A stretch of 64,000 nucleotides of DNA from Shewanella sp. OMA3-2 (GCF_021513195.1 NZ_CP090974.1:2306001-2370000), one strand, 5' to 3'; positions 1 through 8,697 are shown, numbered from the stretch's first letter. Notes: generated by a model from the letters alone, not told the origin. Numbers and translations are program-made.

Positions 1-1208
1 ATACCGCTAAAAATAGCGCAGGCTCAAACCTAACAGGTGCTTTGCATGGTTTAGCGCTGGGTGTTAAAGATAATATAGATGTTAGTGATCTGCCAACAAC
101 GGCAGGGCTGGAAATACGCCGTCACCATTTGCCTGATAACGATGCTTTTGTTATTAACCAACTAAAGCAAGCGGGTAGTGCGATTGTGGGCAAATTGAAT
201 ATGCATGAAGGTGCCTTAGGTGCGAGTAATCATAATGCCCATTTCGGTCATTGTTATAACCCGCATCAACTAGGCTATACACCTGGTGGCTCTTCTGGTG
301 GTTCTGGTGCTGCAGTTGCAGCATGCATTGTGCCAATTGCGCTGGGCACCGACACTATGGGCTCGGTAAGAATTCCAGCATCTTACTGTGGCGTCTTTGG
401 TTTAAAACCCAGTCGTGGCGCAGTCAGTAATAGCGGCAGCGTGCCTTGCGGTAAAGTATTAGACTCAATAGGGCCTTTAGCCCGTTCGGTACGAGATTTA
501 CAACTTATTTATCCGTATATGGTGGCGTATGACGCCGCCAGTATCAGTTCAGAGCGAATGGTTTTCACACCTTCGGCGCCTAAAAAACCTGTGTTGTTGG
601 TGCCTGATGATTTGCAGGCGTTTAATGTTGATGCCTCTATCATTAACGACTTCAACGCTAATTTAGCCGCTTGGCAGGATCTAGGTTGTGAAATTCGTTA
701 TTTTCAGTTGGCTGATTTTGACACCACTAAAGCACGCCGAGCCGGTTTATTAATCTGCGAAGCGGATATGCGCATTGAATATGCCGCCGAGTGGAATAAT
801 AAGCGCGAGTTGTTCTCCAATTATCTTTTAGCATTACTGAGCTTTATTGATACTAAATCTGCAATAGATTTAACCAAAGCGCATGATGTTGTTACGTTAG
901 CTAAATTACAAGCTCGTAGCTGGTTAGAAAAAGGTGATTATTTATTATTACCTACCACTTTGCAGCGGGCATTTGACATGCAAGATGCAATACCGGCTAA
1001 TCAGGCTGATTTTACCAGCATTGCTAATTTTGCTGGCTTGCCCGCGTTATCAATGCCAATGCTTACTTCTGCAGAGTTGCCAGCAGGTATGCAGCTAGTG
1101 GGTAAAATAGGCAGTGACTTTGAGCTGTTAGACTTAGCCGCTAAGTGGCAGCAATTAACGGGTTACAACTATACCGTTAGCAGTGCGATTAAAGCTTTAT
1201 ATCAGTAA
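1..1208 (+). CDS. Amidase-signature family amidohydrolase (5' partial)
   Basis: This is the C-terminal part of an amidase-signature enzyme, which hydrolyses a carboxamide to acid plus ammonia in the cytoplasm. The reading frame is open to the window edge (first full codon at position 3), so the true start lies upstream; the TTG at 42 is not a credible start because the conserved segment GVKDNID follows at once. The Lys of VKDN, the GGSSGGSG cis-Ser loop (near 282-305) and the nucleophile-Ser block GTDTMGSVRIPAS (near 345-385) give the Ser-cisSer-Lys triad; Met replaces the usual Gly before GS. The C-terminal LPALSMPM segment is also typical. It is followed by a strong terminator, so it ends its own transcript. 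Its position before an acyl-CoA operon suggests it deamidates a pathway intermediate; the substrate cannot be read from sequence. Confidence 0.85.
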   Translation, partial: TAKNSAGSNLTGALHGLALGVKDNIDVSDLPTTAGLEIRRHHLPDNDAFVINQLKQAGSAIVGKLNMHEGALGASNHNAHFGHCYNPHQLGYTPGGSSGGSGAAVAACIVPIALGTDTMGSVRIPASYCGVFGLKPSRGAVSNSGSVPCGKVLDSIGPLARSVRDLQLIYPYMVAYDAASISSERMVFTPSAPKKPVLLVPDDLQAFNVDASIINDFNANLAAWQDLGCEIRYFQLADFDTTKARRAGLLICEADMRIEYAAEWNNKRELFSNYLLALLSFIDTKSAIDLTKAHDVVTLAKLQARSWLEKGDYLLLPTTLQRAFDMQDAIPANQADFTSIANFAGLPALSMPMLTSAELPAGMQLVGKIGSDFELLDLAAKWQQLTGYNYTVSSAIKALYQ

Positions 1209-1310
1209 GGGTAGCCATGCTGAAGAGGTGCTAACCCGTATCGCAGATACTGCTGATTAAACACCATTAAGTAAAAAGCCCGTATTCGCGCTCATAAAAA
1301 TGTCAGACAA

Positions 1311-1335
1311 AGCACAGTAATCACTGTGCTTTTTT
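1311..1335 (+). terminator. Rho-independent terminator after amidase gene
   Basis: A perfect 8-bp stem (AGCACAGT / ACTGTGCT) with a 4-nt AATC loop is followed by five T residues. It separates the amidase transcript from the next operon. Confidence 0.85.
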
Positions 1336-1355
1336 GTTTGTAACTTCTCCTTTAA

Positions 1356-1369
1356 TTGCCAAATGTCAA
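1356..1369. promoter_or_regulatory. FNR-like operator (TTGCC-N4-GTCAA)
   Basis: TTGCCAAATGTCAA fits the FNR-type pattern TTGAY-N4-RTCAA with one arm mismatch. It lies about 41 bp upstream of the start point expected from a weak -10 element TTTGAT (1392-1397). A better copy lies in front of etfB (9785-9798). Inferred ligand: the Crp/Fnr protein encoded at 8698-9399. Confidence 0.45.
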
Positions 1370-1422
1370 ACCTAGTCTTATTAGGCCGTGATTTGATAGA
1401 CAAACGACTACAAGTTGATTAA

Positions 1423-1438
1423 ATTTGTACGGACAAAT
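1423..1438. promoter_or_regulatory. ATTTGT-N4-ACAAAT palindromic operator candidate
   Basis: ATTTGTACGGACAAAT has perfect 6-bp arms and ends 18 nt before the first start codon of the operon, downstream of the predicted transcription start, which is a position typical of repressor binding. A nearly identical palindrome lies upstream of etfB at 9859-9874. No regulator in the window can be assigned to it. Confidence 0.5.
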
Positions 1439-1456
1439 AATTTAACGGAGCTGAAG

Positions 1457-1765
1457 ATGACGACCCTTGTTGTGCTATTCAATTTGAAATCTGATACCGA
1501 CCAAGCCGCTTATGAGCAATGGGCCAAAACCACAGACATTCCGACAGCAGGTGGATTAGCGTCTGTAGATAGATTTGAGGTGCTAAAAGCACAAGGTCTA
1601 TTAATGAGTGACTCTCCCAGCCCGTATCAATACGTTGAGCTAATTAAAGTTAATGATATGCAGCAGTTTGGCCAAGATGTGCAAAGTGATGTTATGCAAA
1701 AAGTGGCAGCACAATTTCAGAGCTTTGCTGATAATCCGCTGTTTATTCTCACTCAAGCGCTATAA
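1457..1765 (+). CDS. RedY/HapK-like small protein
   Basis: A 102-aa protein resembling the REDY-like/HapK family, small ferredoxin-fold (dimeric alpha-beta barrel) proteins first named from prodiginine gene clusters; the biochemical role of the family is unclear. The N-terminal beta strand TTLVVLFNLK, the AYEQWAKTTDIPT helix and the SPYQYVELIKV strand are characteristic. The ATG at 1457 is preceded by GGAG with 6-nt spacing; the frame extends upstream to an ATT-AAA-TTT region lacking a ribosome site. It is the first gene of the operon and ends 9 nt before the dehydrogenase. It may be an accessory isomerase, cyclase or ligand-binding protein; that is inference. Confidence 0.65.
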   Translation: MTTLVVLFNLKSDTDQAAYEQWAKTTDIPTAGGLASVDRFEVLKAQGLLMSDSPSPYQYVELIKVNDMQQFGQDVQSDVMQKVAAQFQSFADNPLFILTQAL

Positions 1766-1774
1766 GGAGTCGAC

Positions 1775-2617
1775 ATGGCATTGTATCCAGACTTAGCCGG
1801 AAAAGTCGCTGTTATCACTGGCGCAGGCCGGTTGCTTGGGCTTGGTGAAGCGATGGCGAAACGCTTAGCCGCTGAAGGTTGCAAAGTGGTTATCACTGAT
1901 GTTGGACAATCAGAAGATAAACACTTGCCTGCATCTGAGATTGGCACTAGCGCTGAAATGCAGCAAATAGTGAGTGAAATAAAACAACAAGGCGGTGAGG
2001 CCAGTGCGTTTTCTTGTAACGTGCTTAAACCCGAAGATGTTGAGGCCGCGGTTGAATTCGCCGTTAGCCAGTATGGCAAAGTTGATATTTGGATTAATAA
2101 TGCCGGTATTGGTTATTTAATGAAGCCCATTTTAGACATGGATATTGACGAGTGGGATACCGTTTTGAACGTTAATCTTCGCGGCAGTTTTTTAGGGATT
2201 AAATACGCAGCTAAGCAAATGGTTAAGCAAGGCCATGGTGGAAAAATCATCAACATTGGCTCGCAAGCATCAAAATCAGCTTTTCCAGAAGCGTCTGCCT
2301 ACACCACCTCTAAACATGGCATGACCGGCTTAACCTGGGTTGCGGCGATAGAGTTGGGTAAACATGCCATTAACGTTAATCAAATTTGTCCTAACCATAT
2401 TACGACTGGGTTAGGCGCTTGGCAAAATGCGCATTTTTCAGAAGTCACTGGCAAAGGTCATGACAAATATATGCAAGACATGAAAGATCGTATTCCGTTA
2501 GGTCGTCCAGGTTTGCAGGAAGATATTGCTAAGGCTTGTGCCTTTTTATGTTCTGAGCAATCTATATATATCAGCGGCGAAGCAATGAACGTGTCTGGTG
2601 GTGAAGAGTATCACTAG
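1775..2617 (+). CDS. Short-chain dehydrogenase/reductase
   Basis: A 280-aa NAD(P)-dependent oxidoreductase of the classical SDR fold. Visible motifs are the dinucleotide loop TGAGRLLGLG at residues 15-24 (the two-residue-longer variant of TGxxxGxG), NNAG at 108-111, catalytic Ser163, and YTTSK with Tyr176 and Lys180. An insertion of about 20 residues after the second strand (DVGQSEDKHLP onwards) is larger than in the shortest members. The ribosome site AAGGAG precedes ATG. It probably interconverts a hydroxyl and a keto group in the pathway encoded by the operon. The following gene begins 27 nt later. Confidence 0.9.
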   Translation: MALYPDLAGKVAVITGAGRLLGLGEAMAKRLAAEGCKVVITDVGQSEDKHLPASEIGTSAEMQQIVSEIKQQGGEASAFSCNVLKPEDVEAAVEFAVSQYGKVDIWINNAGIGYLMKPILDMDIDEWDTVLNVNLRGSFLGIKYAAKQMVKQGHGGKIINIGSQASKSAFPEASAYTTSKHGMTGLTWVAAIELGKHAINVNQICPNHITTGLGAWQNAHFSEVTGKGHDKYMQDMKDRIPLGRPGLQEDIAKACAFLCSEQSIYISGEAMNVSGGEEYH

Positions 2618-2644
2618 GCAATTATTAAATAAGTTGGAACCTTT

Positions 2645-3517
2645 ATGAATCAACAATATGCATGGCCAAAACAAGCAAAACTAGCGCTTTCTATCGTTGT
2701 AAATGTCGAAGAAGGCTCTGAGTACAGCGTAAAAGACGGCGATCCAGGAATGGAGCCCGTCGACGAATTACAGGTACATTTAAGAAAGCCTATCCGTAAC
2801 TATGGCAACGAATCAAATTACCAGTACGGTATTAATGAAGGTGGCCCACGAATTATTGGTTTACTTGATAAGTACAATATTCCTGCAACCTGGACCGCTG
2901 CTGCGTTAAGTTTAGAGCGTGCTCCGTATTTAGCCGAAGCCATTAAAAGACGCGGTGATGAAACCTGCTCGCACGGCTATCGTTGGATCCACCAATTTAG
3001 AATGGACGAAGCAGAAGAGCGCGAATTTATTCAAAAAGCCGTAACCAGTATTGAAAGCACCACTGGTAAAAGACCTTTAGGTTGGTTATCGCGTTATTTA
3101 TTAACGCCGAATACTCGCCGGTTATTACAAGAAGAAGGTTTTCTGTATCACATGGATGATTACAGTGCCGATGCGCCTTTTTGGGATGACGTAGAAGGCA
3201 GCGATAAGCAAATGATCATTGTGCCTTATGCGCTTGATTCAAATGATATGAAAATGTGGGTTGCGCCATCTTACACGCCTGATGCCTGGCTAAAGTATGC
3301 CAAAGATACCTTCGATACCTTATATGCCGAAGGTGCTGAACAAACTCGAATGATGAGTTTAGGCTTACATTTGCGCATTATCGGCCGACCTGGTCGTATT
3401 TGGGCTTTGGAAGAGTTTTTACGCTATGTCAGCAGTAAATCAGATATTTGGTTTGCCACTCGCCAGCAAATTGCTGAGCACTTTGCTGCTCAGCCCGTTC
3501 AAAAAAACAAAGCATAG
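2645..3517 (+). CDS. PuuE-like polysaccharide-deacetylase-fold hydrolase
   Basis: A 290-aa cytoplasmic NodB/polysaccharide-deacetylase homology protein of the PuuE subgroup, which contains metal-independent allantoinase and cyclic-imide hydrolase rather than sugar deacetylases. The motifs NVEEGSE (in place of TFDD), SHGYRW (near residues 109-114) and HLRIIGRPGR (near 237-246) mark this subgroup, and no signal peptide is present. It would hydrolyse a cyclic or linear C-N amide bond. Lying between an upstream amidase and CoA-ester genes, it could open an imide ring to a half-amide that the amidase then deaminates; this is a hypothesis. A simple deacetylase role is less likely because of the motif changes. 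Confidence 0.75.
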   Translation: MNQQYAWPKQAKLALSIVVNVEEGSEYSVKDGDPGMEPVDELQVHLRKPIRNYGNESNYQYGINEGGPRIIGLLDKYNIPATWTAAALSLERAPYLAEAIKRRGDETCSHGYRWIHQFRMDEAEEREFIQKAVTSIESTTGKRPLGWLSRYLLTPNTRRLLQEEGFLYHMDDYSADAPFWDDVEGSDKQMIIVPYALDSNDMKMWVAPSYTPDAWLKYAKDTFDTLYAEGAEQTRMMSLGLHLRIIGRPGRIWALEEFLRYVSSKSDIWFATRQQIAEHFAAQPVQKNKA

Positions 3518-3540
3518 CCATTAATAAAAGGACGTCAATA

Positions 3541-4356
3541 ATGAACGCAATTCGTTCTTTATTATTTGTACCTGGTTCACGTAGCGACAGGTTTGATAAA
3601 GCCCTAGGTGCAGGTGCAGATTTAATTTGTATTGATTTAGAAGATGCGGTACTACCCGATCAAAAAGACAGTGCACGAACGGCTGTGCTTGATTATATCG
3701 CTAAAGGTAATAACCAAGTTTGTGTCCGGATTAATCCGGTAAATACCGACGTAGGCCAACAAGATTTAGCGGCTTTTAGTCAAAGTGATGTGGCATATGT
3801 CATGTTGGCAAAATGCAGCTCTGCTGCTGATGTTAAGGCTGCAGAAACAGCTTTTGCTAACAATAATATCCAGCTTATCGCTTTAATCGAAAGCCTAGAC
3901 GGTTTAACCAATGCGGTTGAGATTGCTCAGTCTTCAACAAGACTGTCGGCATTGATGTTTGGTGGTGCAGACATGTCAGCCGAACTGCGCTGTGACTTTA
4001 GCTATGAGCCGTTGCTTTTTGCCCGTAGTCAACTGGTTTTTGCCGCAGCAAAAGCTAACTTGCAGCTGATTGATGTGCCTTATATCGATATTAAAGATGA
4101 AGCAGGTTTAGTAGAAGAAACCCAGCGGATTAAAGCCTTAGGTTACTCGGCAAAAGCGGCTATTCATCCAGTGCAAATTGCCACTATTCATCAGGTGCTA
4201 ACTCCAACTGCTGAACAGGTTAGTTATGCCGAAAAAGTGGTAGCTGCTTCAGATGCCGCCGGTGGTGGTGTGCTGGTAGTCGATGGCCGCATGATTGACA
4301 GACCCATCGTTTTAGCATCACAACGTATATTACAAGTTGCCGCTTTGGCACATTAA
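3541..4356 (+). CDS. CitE-like CoA-ester lyase (HpcH/HpaI family)
   Basis: A 271-aa TIM-barrel lyase of the CitE/malyl-CoA lyase group, which cleaves or forms beta-hydroxyacyl-CoA thioesters with Mg2+. Typical elements are RSLLFVPGSR at the N-terminus, IDLEDAV at 31-37, VRINPVNT, ALIESLDG (catalytic-site Glu), FGGADMS, KAAIHPVQ and VDGRMIDRPIV. Stand-alone CitE-like proteins beside MaoC and CaiB genes are known in itaconate/mesaconate routes, where they split citramalyl-CoA or methylmalyl-CoA. That makes a branched C5-type dicarboxyl-CoA a reasonable product class here, but it remains inference. The start ATG has an AAGGACG ribosome site. Confidence 0.88.
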   Translation: MNAIRSLLFVPGSRSDRFDKALGAGADLICIDLEDAVLPDQKDSARTAVLDYIAKGNNQVCVRINPVNTDVGQQDLAAFSQSDVAYVMLAKCSSAADVKAAETAFANNNIQLIALIESLDGLTNAVEIAQSSTRLSALMFGGADMSAELRCDFSYEPLLFARSQLVFAAAKANLQLIDVPYIDIKDEAGLVEETQRIKALGYSAKAAIHPVQIATIHQVLTPTAEQVSYAEKVVAASDAAGGGVLVVDGRMIDRPIVLASQRILQVAALAH

Positions 4357-4405
4357 TTTATTAATCCATTATTGTTTTTATAACTTCAAAAGAGAGAATA
4401 GAACC

Positions 4406-4924
4406 ATGGTACAAAACGTAAAAAAAATCAGTGAAAACCGTTATCGCGAAACGTTTGGTCGTTACTACGAAGACTTCGTCGTAGGCGATGTTTATGAGCA
4501 CCGTCCAGGCCGCACTATCACTAAAACCGATAATACTTGGTTTACCTTATTAACCATGAACACTCACCCAATGCATTTTGATGATGAATATGCAAAAGGC
4601 AGTGAATTTGGTAAATGTATCGTGTGTTCGCCGTTAACCGTTGCGTTAATGGTGGGTATGAGTGTGACTGATGTAAGTCAAAAAGCCATTGCTAACCTAG
4701 GTTGGGATGAGATCAAAATGACTTATCCATTATTTGAAGACGATACCTTAACGGCCGAGTCTGAAATATTAGAAAAGCGTGAGTCTAAGTCGCGTCCAGG
4801 TGCCGGCATAGTGGTAACCAAAAGTACTGGCTTTAACCAAGATGGCAAAATAGTGTGTACCTTTAAACGTACCATACTTATCGCTAAGCGTGGCCATTCA
4901 GTTGAAGACCAAGTTAATTACTAA
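4406..4924 (+). CDS. MaoC-family enoyl-CoA hydratase
   Basis: A 172-aa hot-dog-fold hydratase. The segments GRYYEDFVVGDVYEH, TWFTLLTMNTHPMHFD (residues 45-59), CSPLTVALMVGMSV and NLGWDEI match the MaoC subgroup that hydrates itaconyl-CoA or mesaconyl-CoA and is usually found beside CitE-like lyases and CaiB transferases. The start at 4406 was chosen because homology begins there and AGAGAG precedes it; an in-frame upstream ATG at 4337 overlaps the lyase gene and has no ribosome site. Expected to work immediately before the CitE-like lyase: hydration of an unsaturated acyl-CoA followed by carbon-carbon cleavage. Confidence 0.88.
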   Translation: MVQNVKKISENRYRETFGRYYEDFVVGDVYEHRPGRTITKTDNTWFTLLTMNTHPMHFDDEYAKGSEFGKCIVCSPLTVALMVGMSVTDVSQKAIANLGWDEIKMTYPLFEDDTLTAESEILEKRESKSRPGAGIVVTKSTGFNQDGKIVCTFKRTILIAKRGHSVEDQVNY

Positions 4925-4949
4925 TAATTACAGACAAACGAGGTGAGCC

Positions 4950-6125
4950 ATGGCTGATATTTGGACCAAAGAAGACGAGCTATCAATCTTAGATATGATT
5001 GATAAATGGGTGGAAAATGAAGTTCGACCTATTGCACAGGAACACGACCAAAATGATACCTATCCAACAGATTTAGTCGAGCAAATGAAAGAGTTAGGTC
5101 TGTTTGGTGCCACTATCAGCCAAGACTACGGTGGTTTAGGTTTACCAGCAGCAATTTATGCCAAAATAGTGATGAAAGTCTCTTCGGCTTGGATGGCGCC
5201 AAGTGGGGTTTTTAACTCACACTTAATTCAAGCTTCTGCGATTGAGCGCAGTGGCACTGATGCGCAAAAAGAGTATTTTCTACCTAAAATGGCCACTGGT
5301 GAGTTGCGTGGTGCTATTGCCTTAACCGAGCCCAATGCCGGTACTGATTTACAAGCAATTCGTAGTACTGCTGTGCGTGATGGTGACGACTATATTATTA
5401 ATGGCAGCAAGACTTGGATCACTAACTCGTTACACGGCAACGTGTTAGCAGTATTAGTTAAAACCGATCCAAATGCTAAACCCGCACACCGAGGTACCAG
5501 TTTATTTATAGTCGAAACTAAAGATGAGCAAGGTAACTTTAAAGCAGGGATAACGGTATCTAAACTGAAAAAGTTTGGTTATCGCTCTATTGATACCTGT
5601 GAAGTGATATTTGAAGATTTTAGAGTACCAGCGGCAAACTTAATTGGTGGCGAAGAAGGTAAGGGCTTTTTACAAGCGATTGGTGGCTTAGAGCTAGGCC
5701 GCATTAACGTGGCAGCACGTGGTGCTGGTATTGCGTTAGGTGCGATGGAATTAGCTGTACGTTATGCCCAAGAGCGAGAAACCTTTGGCAAGCCGATTTG
5801 TCAGCATCAAGCTATTCAATTAAAACTGGGCGAAATGGCAACCAAAGTCGAAGCAGCACGCTTACTAATTGAGCAAGCCGCAGCTAAATTTGATGCTGGT
5901 GAGCGCTGTGATATGGAAGCGGGTATGGCTAAGTATGCGGGCTCAGAAGCCGGAGTGTTCTGTGCCAATGAAGCTATGCGTATCTTTGGCGGTTACAGCT
6001 ATTCAGTTGAATATGATATAGAGCGCTTTTATCGCGATGCCATGCTGATGTGTATTGGCGAAGGTACCAATGAAATGCAGCGCATTATCATTGCTAAACA
6101 ACTCGTTGAACGCTACAAAATTTAA
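4950..6125 (+). CDS. Acyl-CoA dehydrogenase
   Basis: A 391-aa FAD flavoenzyme that introduces an alpha,beta double bond into an acyl-CoA and passes electrons to electron-transfer flavoprotein. ACAD signatures seen are ALTEPNAGTD, the FEDFRVPAANLIGGEEGKGF segment, QERETFGKPICQHQA and C-terminal GEGTNEMQR, where Glu371 sits at the medium-chain-dehydrogenase catalytic base position. A GAGGTGA ribosome site precedes ATG. The gene ends 10 nt before the CoA-transferase. The etfBA pair encoded 4 kb downstream under a matching promoter is the likely electron acceptor. Confidence 0.93.
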   Translation: MADIWTKEDELSILDMIDKWVENEVRPIAQEHDQNDTYPTDLVEQMKELGLFGATISQDYGGLGLPAAIYAKIVMKVSSAWMAPSGVFNSHLIQASAIERSGTDAQKEYFLPKMATGELRGAIALTEPNAGTDLQAIRSTAVRDGDDYIINGSKTWITNSLHGNVLAVLVKTDPNAKPAHRGTSLFIVETKDEQGNFKAGITVSKLKKFGYRSIDTCEVIFEDFRVPAANLIGGEEGKGFLQAIGGLELGRINVAARGAGIALGAMELAVRYAQERETFGKPICQHQAIQLKLGEMATKVEAARLLIEQAAAKFDAGERCDMEAGMAKYAGSEAGVFCANEAMRIFGGYSYSVEYDIERFYRDAMLMCIGEGTNEMQRIIIAKQLVERYKI

Positions 6126-6135
6126 TAGGTGAACC

Positions 6136-7326
6136 ATGAAGACACTTCCACTAGAGGGAATTCGTATTATTGCCGTAGAGCAATACGGTGCAGGGCCCTA
6201 TGGATCAATGTTTTTAGCTGATCTAGGTGCCGAAGTTATTAAAATTGAAAATCCTAAAATTGGTGGTGATGTTTCTCGACAAACTGGGCCATTCTTTTTA
6301 GGTGAAAATGATAGTTACTTCTTTCAAACCTTTAACTTAAATAAAAAAAGTCTGACCTTAGATCTTAAAAGTGCCTCAGGTCGGGCGGTTTTTGAAAAAC
6401 TGGTTAAAACAGCAGATGCCGTGACTAACAATTTACGTGGTGATCAGCCAGAAAAACTTGGCATTACCTATGATAAATTAAAACATATTAATCCGAAAAT
6501 TGTTTGTGGCCACTTATCCGCTTATGGCCGCGATAATGATCGCGCTAGCTGGCCTGGCTACGACTATTTAATGCAAGCTGAAGCTGGCTTAATGTCACTA
6601 ACTGGTGAACCCGATCAACCACCGGCACGCTTTGGTGTGTCGATGATTGATTTTATGACAGGTGCAGTGGCGTCATTAGGTTTAACGTCTGCGTTACTTG
6701 GTGCGCATCGCACCGGCCAAGGCAGAGATGTTGACGTGTCGTTATTTGATGTCGCCTTACACCAGTTGTCTTACCCAGCAACATGGTACTTTAACCAAGG
6801 TCATGTTACAGAGCGCCTAGCCCGATCAGCACACCTGGCAACAGTGCCTTGTCAGCTATATAAAACCGCTGATGGTTATATCTTCTTAATGGCCATGACG
6901 GATAAATTCTGGAATGTATTGGTCGACTTATTGGATGACGCCACATTAAAACAAGAGCGTTTTGCTACTGTGGCTCAACGTCGTGACAATAGAGATTTAC
7001 TGACTACCGAGATTGACCGTGCACTTAGCGCACACAATACCGATTATTGGTTAGAGCATCTTAAAGGTCAGATCCCTTGCGCGCCAGTACTCGATATGCC
7101 GCAAGCGTTACAAAACCCGTATATCCATGATATCGGTATGGTGAGAACCGTTAATCATCCTGAAAAACAGGATATGCAAGTGTTAGGTTGCCCGATTAAA
7201 GTAGATGGCCAACGTATGGCTGGTAAAGCGGCTGGTCCTATGGGTTGTGATACGAACGATTTGCTAAGTTCGTTAGGCTATAGTGCTACTGATATTGCCA
7301 GTTTAAAGGCTGATGGCGCTATTTAG
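6136..7326 (+). CDS. CaiB/BaiF (type III) CoA-transferase
   Basis: A 396-aa type III CoA-transferase, which moves CoA from a donor thioester to a carboxylate and so activates the substrate. The N-terminal LPLEGIRIIAVEQYGAGP, GAEVIKIENP, and SMIDFMTGAVASLG with Asp172 at the catalytic Asp position of formyl-CoA transferase support the call, and the length is normal. It is the last gene of the operon, followed by a strong terminator. It probably produces the acyl-CoA oxidised by the preceding gene. A racemase of the same fold (Amacr-like) cannot be excluded from sequence alone. Confidence 0.9.
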   Translation: MKTLPLEGIRIIAVEQYGAGPYGSMFLADLGAEVIKIENPKIGGDVSRQTGPFFLGENDSYFFQTFNLNKKSLTLDLKSASGRAVFEKLVKTADAVTNNLRGDQPEKLGITYDKLKHINPKIVCGHLSAYGRDNDRASWPGYDYLMQAEAGLMSLTGEPDQPPARFGVSMIDFMTGAVASLGLTSALLGAHRTGQGRDVDVSLFDVALHQLSYPATWYFNQGHVTERLARSAHLATVPCQLYKTADGYIFLMAMTDKFWNVLVDLLDDATLKQERFATVAQRRDNRDLLTTEIDRALSAHNTDYWLEHLKGQIPCAPVLDMPQALQNPYIHDIGMVRTVNHPEKQDMQVLGCPIKVDGQRMAGKAAGPMGCDTNDLLSSLGYSATDIASLKADGAI

Positions 7327-7357
7327 TCCGCTTATTAAAGTGCGTTTTTAACAGCGT

Positions 7358-7384
7358 AAAGGCAGCTATTTAGCTGCCTTTTTT
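7358..7384 (+). terminator. Rho-independent terminator of catabolic operon
   Basis: Stem AAAGGCAGCT / AGCTGCCTTT with a 4-nt ATTT loop, then further T residues. It closes the HapK-to-CoA-transferase operon. Confidence 0.88.
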
Positions 7385-7482
7385 AACGGCGACTAAGCAC
7401 TGAAATAGCGCTGATATAGTATTTATAACGCACTTATACCGAACTTATATAAAATATTTACTGCATCAATTAGGAAATTATT

Positions 7483-8606
7483 ATGAAGCTACAAGGGATC
7501 CGAGTACTCGATTTATCACTGTTTTTACCAGGACCACACTTTAGTATGATGATGGCTGATCATGGTGCAGAGGTCGTGGCGTTAGAGCCTCCTTATGCCG
7601 AGCCTGTACGAGCTGTAGGGCTGAAGCAAAACGGTCACTCAGTATGGTTTCGTAATGTGTATCGTGGTAAAAAAAGTATTAATTTGGATCTAAAGTCCGC
7701 CACGGGTAAAGCAGATTTTCTTAAGCTGTGTGAGACGGCTGATGTGGTAATTGAAGCGTTCAGGCCAGGCGTTATGCAGCGCTTAGGGTTAGATTACGAT
7801 GTGGTTAAAGCGGTTAACCCTGGCATTGTGTATTGTTCTATTTCTGCCTATGGCCAAACGGGCAGCAAGGCGTTAAAGCCTGCACATGATCTTAGTATTC
7901 AAGCTGATTCTGGTGCCGTGTTTATTAATGAAGGCCAAGACGGTAAACCGGCAATGCCGGTATGCCAGTAGCTGATATGGCAGGCAGCTTAATGGCTTTT
8001 TCGGGTGTGTTGATGGCGCTGTTAAAGAAACAGCAAACCGGCATGGGTGATTACCTCGATATTTCTATGCAAGATTCTTTAATCGCTTGGTACCCAAATG
8101 TTATGGGGCCACCCTTCGTAGAAAATCGCTCGCCTGTGGTAAAACAAGAGCGCAGTTGGGGTGGCGCAGCATTTTATCAAATTTATGCCACAGCTGATCA
8201 GCACTATTTAACCTTAGGTGGCAGTGAGATTAAGTTTGTTGAGAACCTGCTTAACGCTCTGCAACGGCCAGATTTAATTGATTTATGTAAGCAACCTCCA
8301 GGTGAAGTGCAGCAACCCGTAAAAGACTTTTTAGCTACGACCTTCGCTACTAAACCTATGGCTTACTGGCAAGAATTTTTAGCTAAAGTAGATGTGTGTT
8401 GGTCACCGGTGCGCTCACTTAACGAAGCGATACGTGATCCACATTTAAAACAAAGAGACATGTTGTTACAAGATGAGCAGGGCAGTTATCATCTTGGTAT
8501 TCCGATAAAATACCGCAATGAACCTGGGCAAGTTAATTTTACTTTACCAGAGTTTGGTCAACATACTCAGGATGTACTGCAACAATGGAACACAGGTAAA
8601 AGTTGA
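7483..8606 (+). pseudogene. Second CaiB/BaiF CoA-transferase, frameshifted by 8-bp duplication
   Basis: Two overlapping frames (7483-7971 and 7962-8606) together make one type III CoA-transferase of about 371 residues. The N-terminal LQGIRVLDLSLFLPGPHFS and GAEVVALEPP and the later GMGDYLDISMQDSL are family-typical. The break is an imperfect tandem 8-mer, ATGCCGGT (7954-7961) then ATGCCAGT (7962-7969); removing one copy restores AMPVADMAGSL, which contains the catalytic Asp. As read, the first product stops at TAG 7969 just before that residue, so it would be inactive. A ribosome site (AGGA) precedes the ATG. The gene has its own upstream gap after the terminator at 7358. The break may be real decay or a sequence error. 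Confidence 0.85.
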
Positions 8607-8640
8607 ATTGATAAGTATCTGATATTAAATATATAAATTC

Positions 8641-8682
8641 ATTACTGTTATGATGAACTTAACCGTTCACCTTAACAGTAAT
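8641..8682. terminator. Interrupted hairpin between convergent genes
   Basis: Outer arms ATTACTGTTA / TAACAGTAAT (10 bp) and inner arms TGAAC / GTTCA (5 bp) are separated by a symmetric 3x3 internal loop, with a 6-nt terminal loop. It lies between the convergent CoA-transferase and regulator genes and likely serves as a bidirectional terminator, although it has no strong T tract. Confidence 0.55.
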
Positions 8683-8697
8683 GACGAAAATCAATGA

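Noticed and set aside
42..1208. TTG at 42 as start of the amidase
   Set aside because: The frame is open to the window edge and homology (GALHGLALGVKDN) continues upstream, so the gene is partial.
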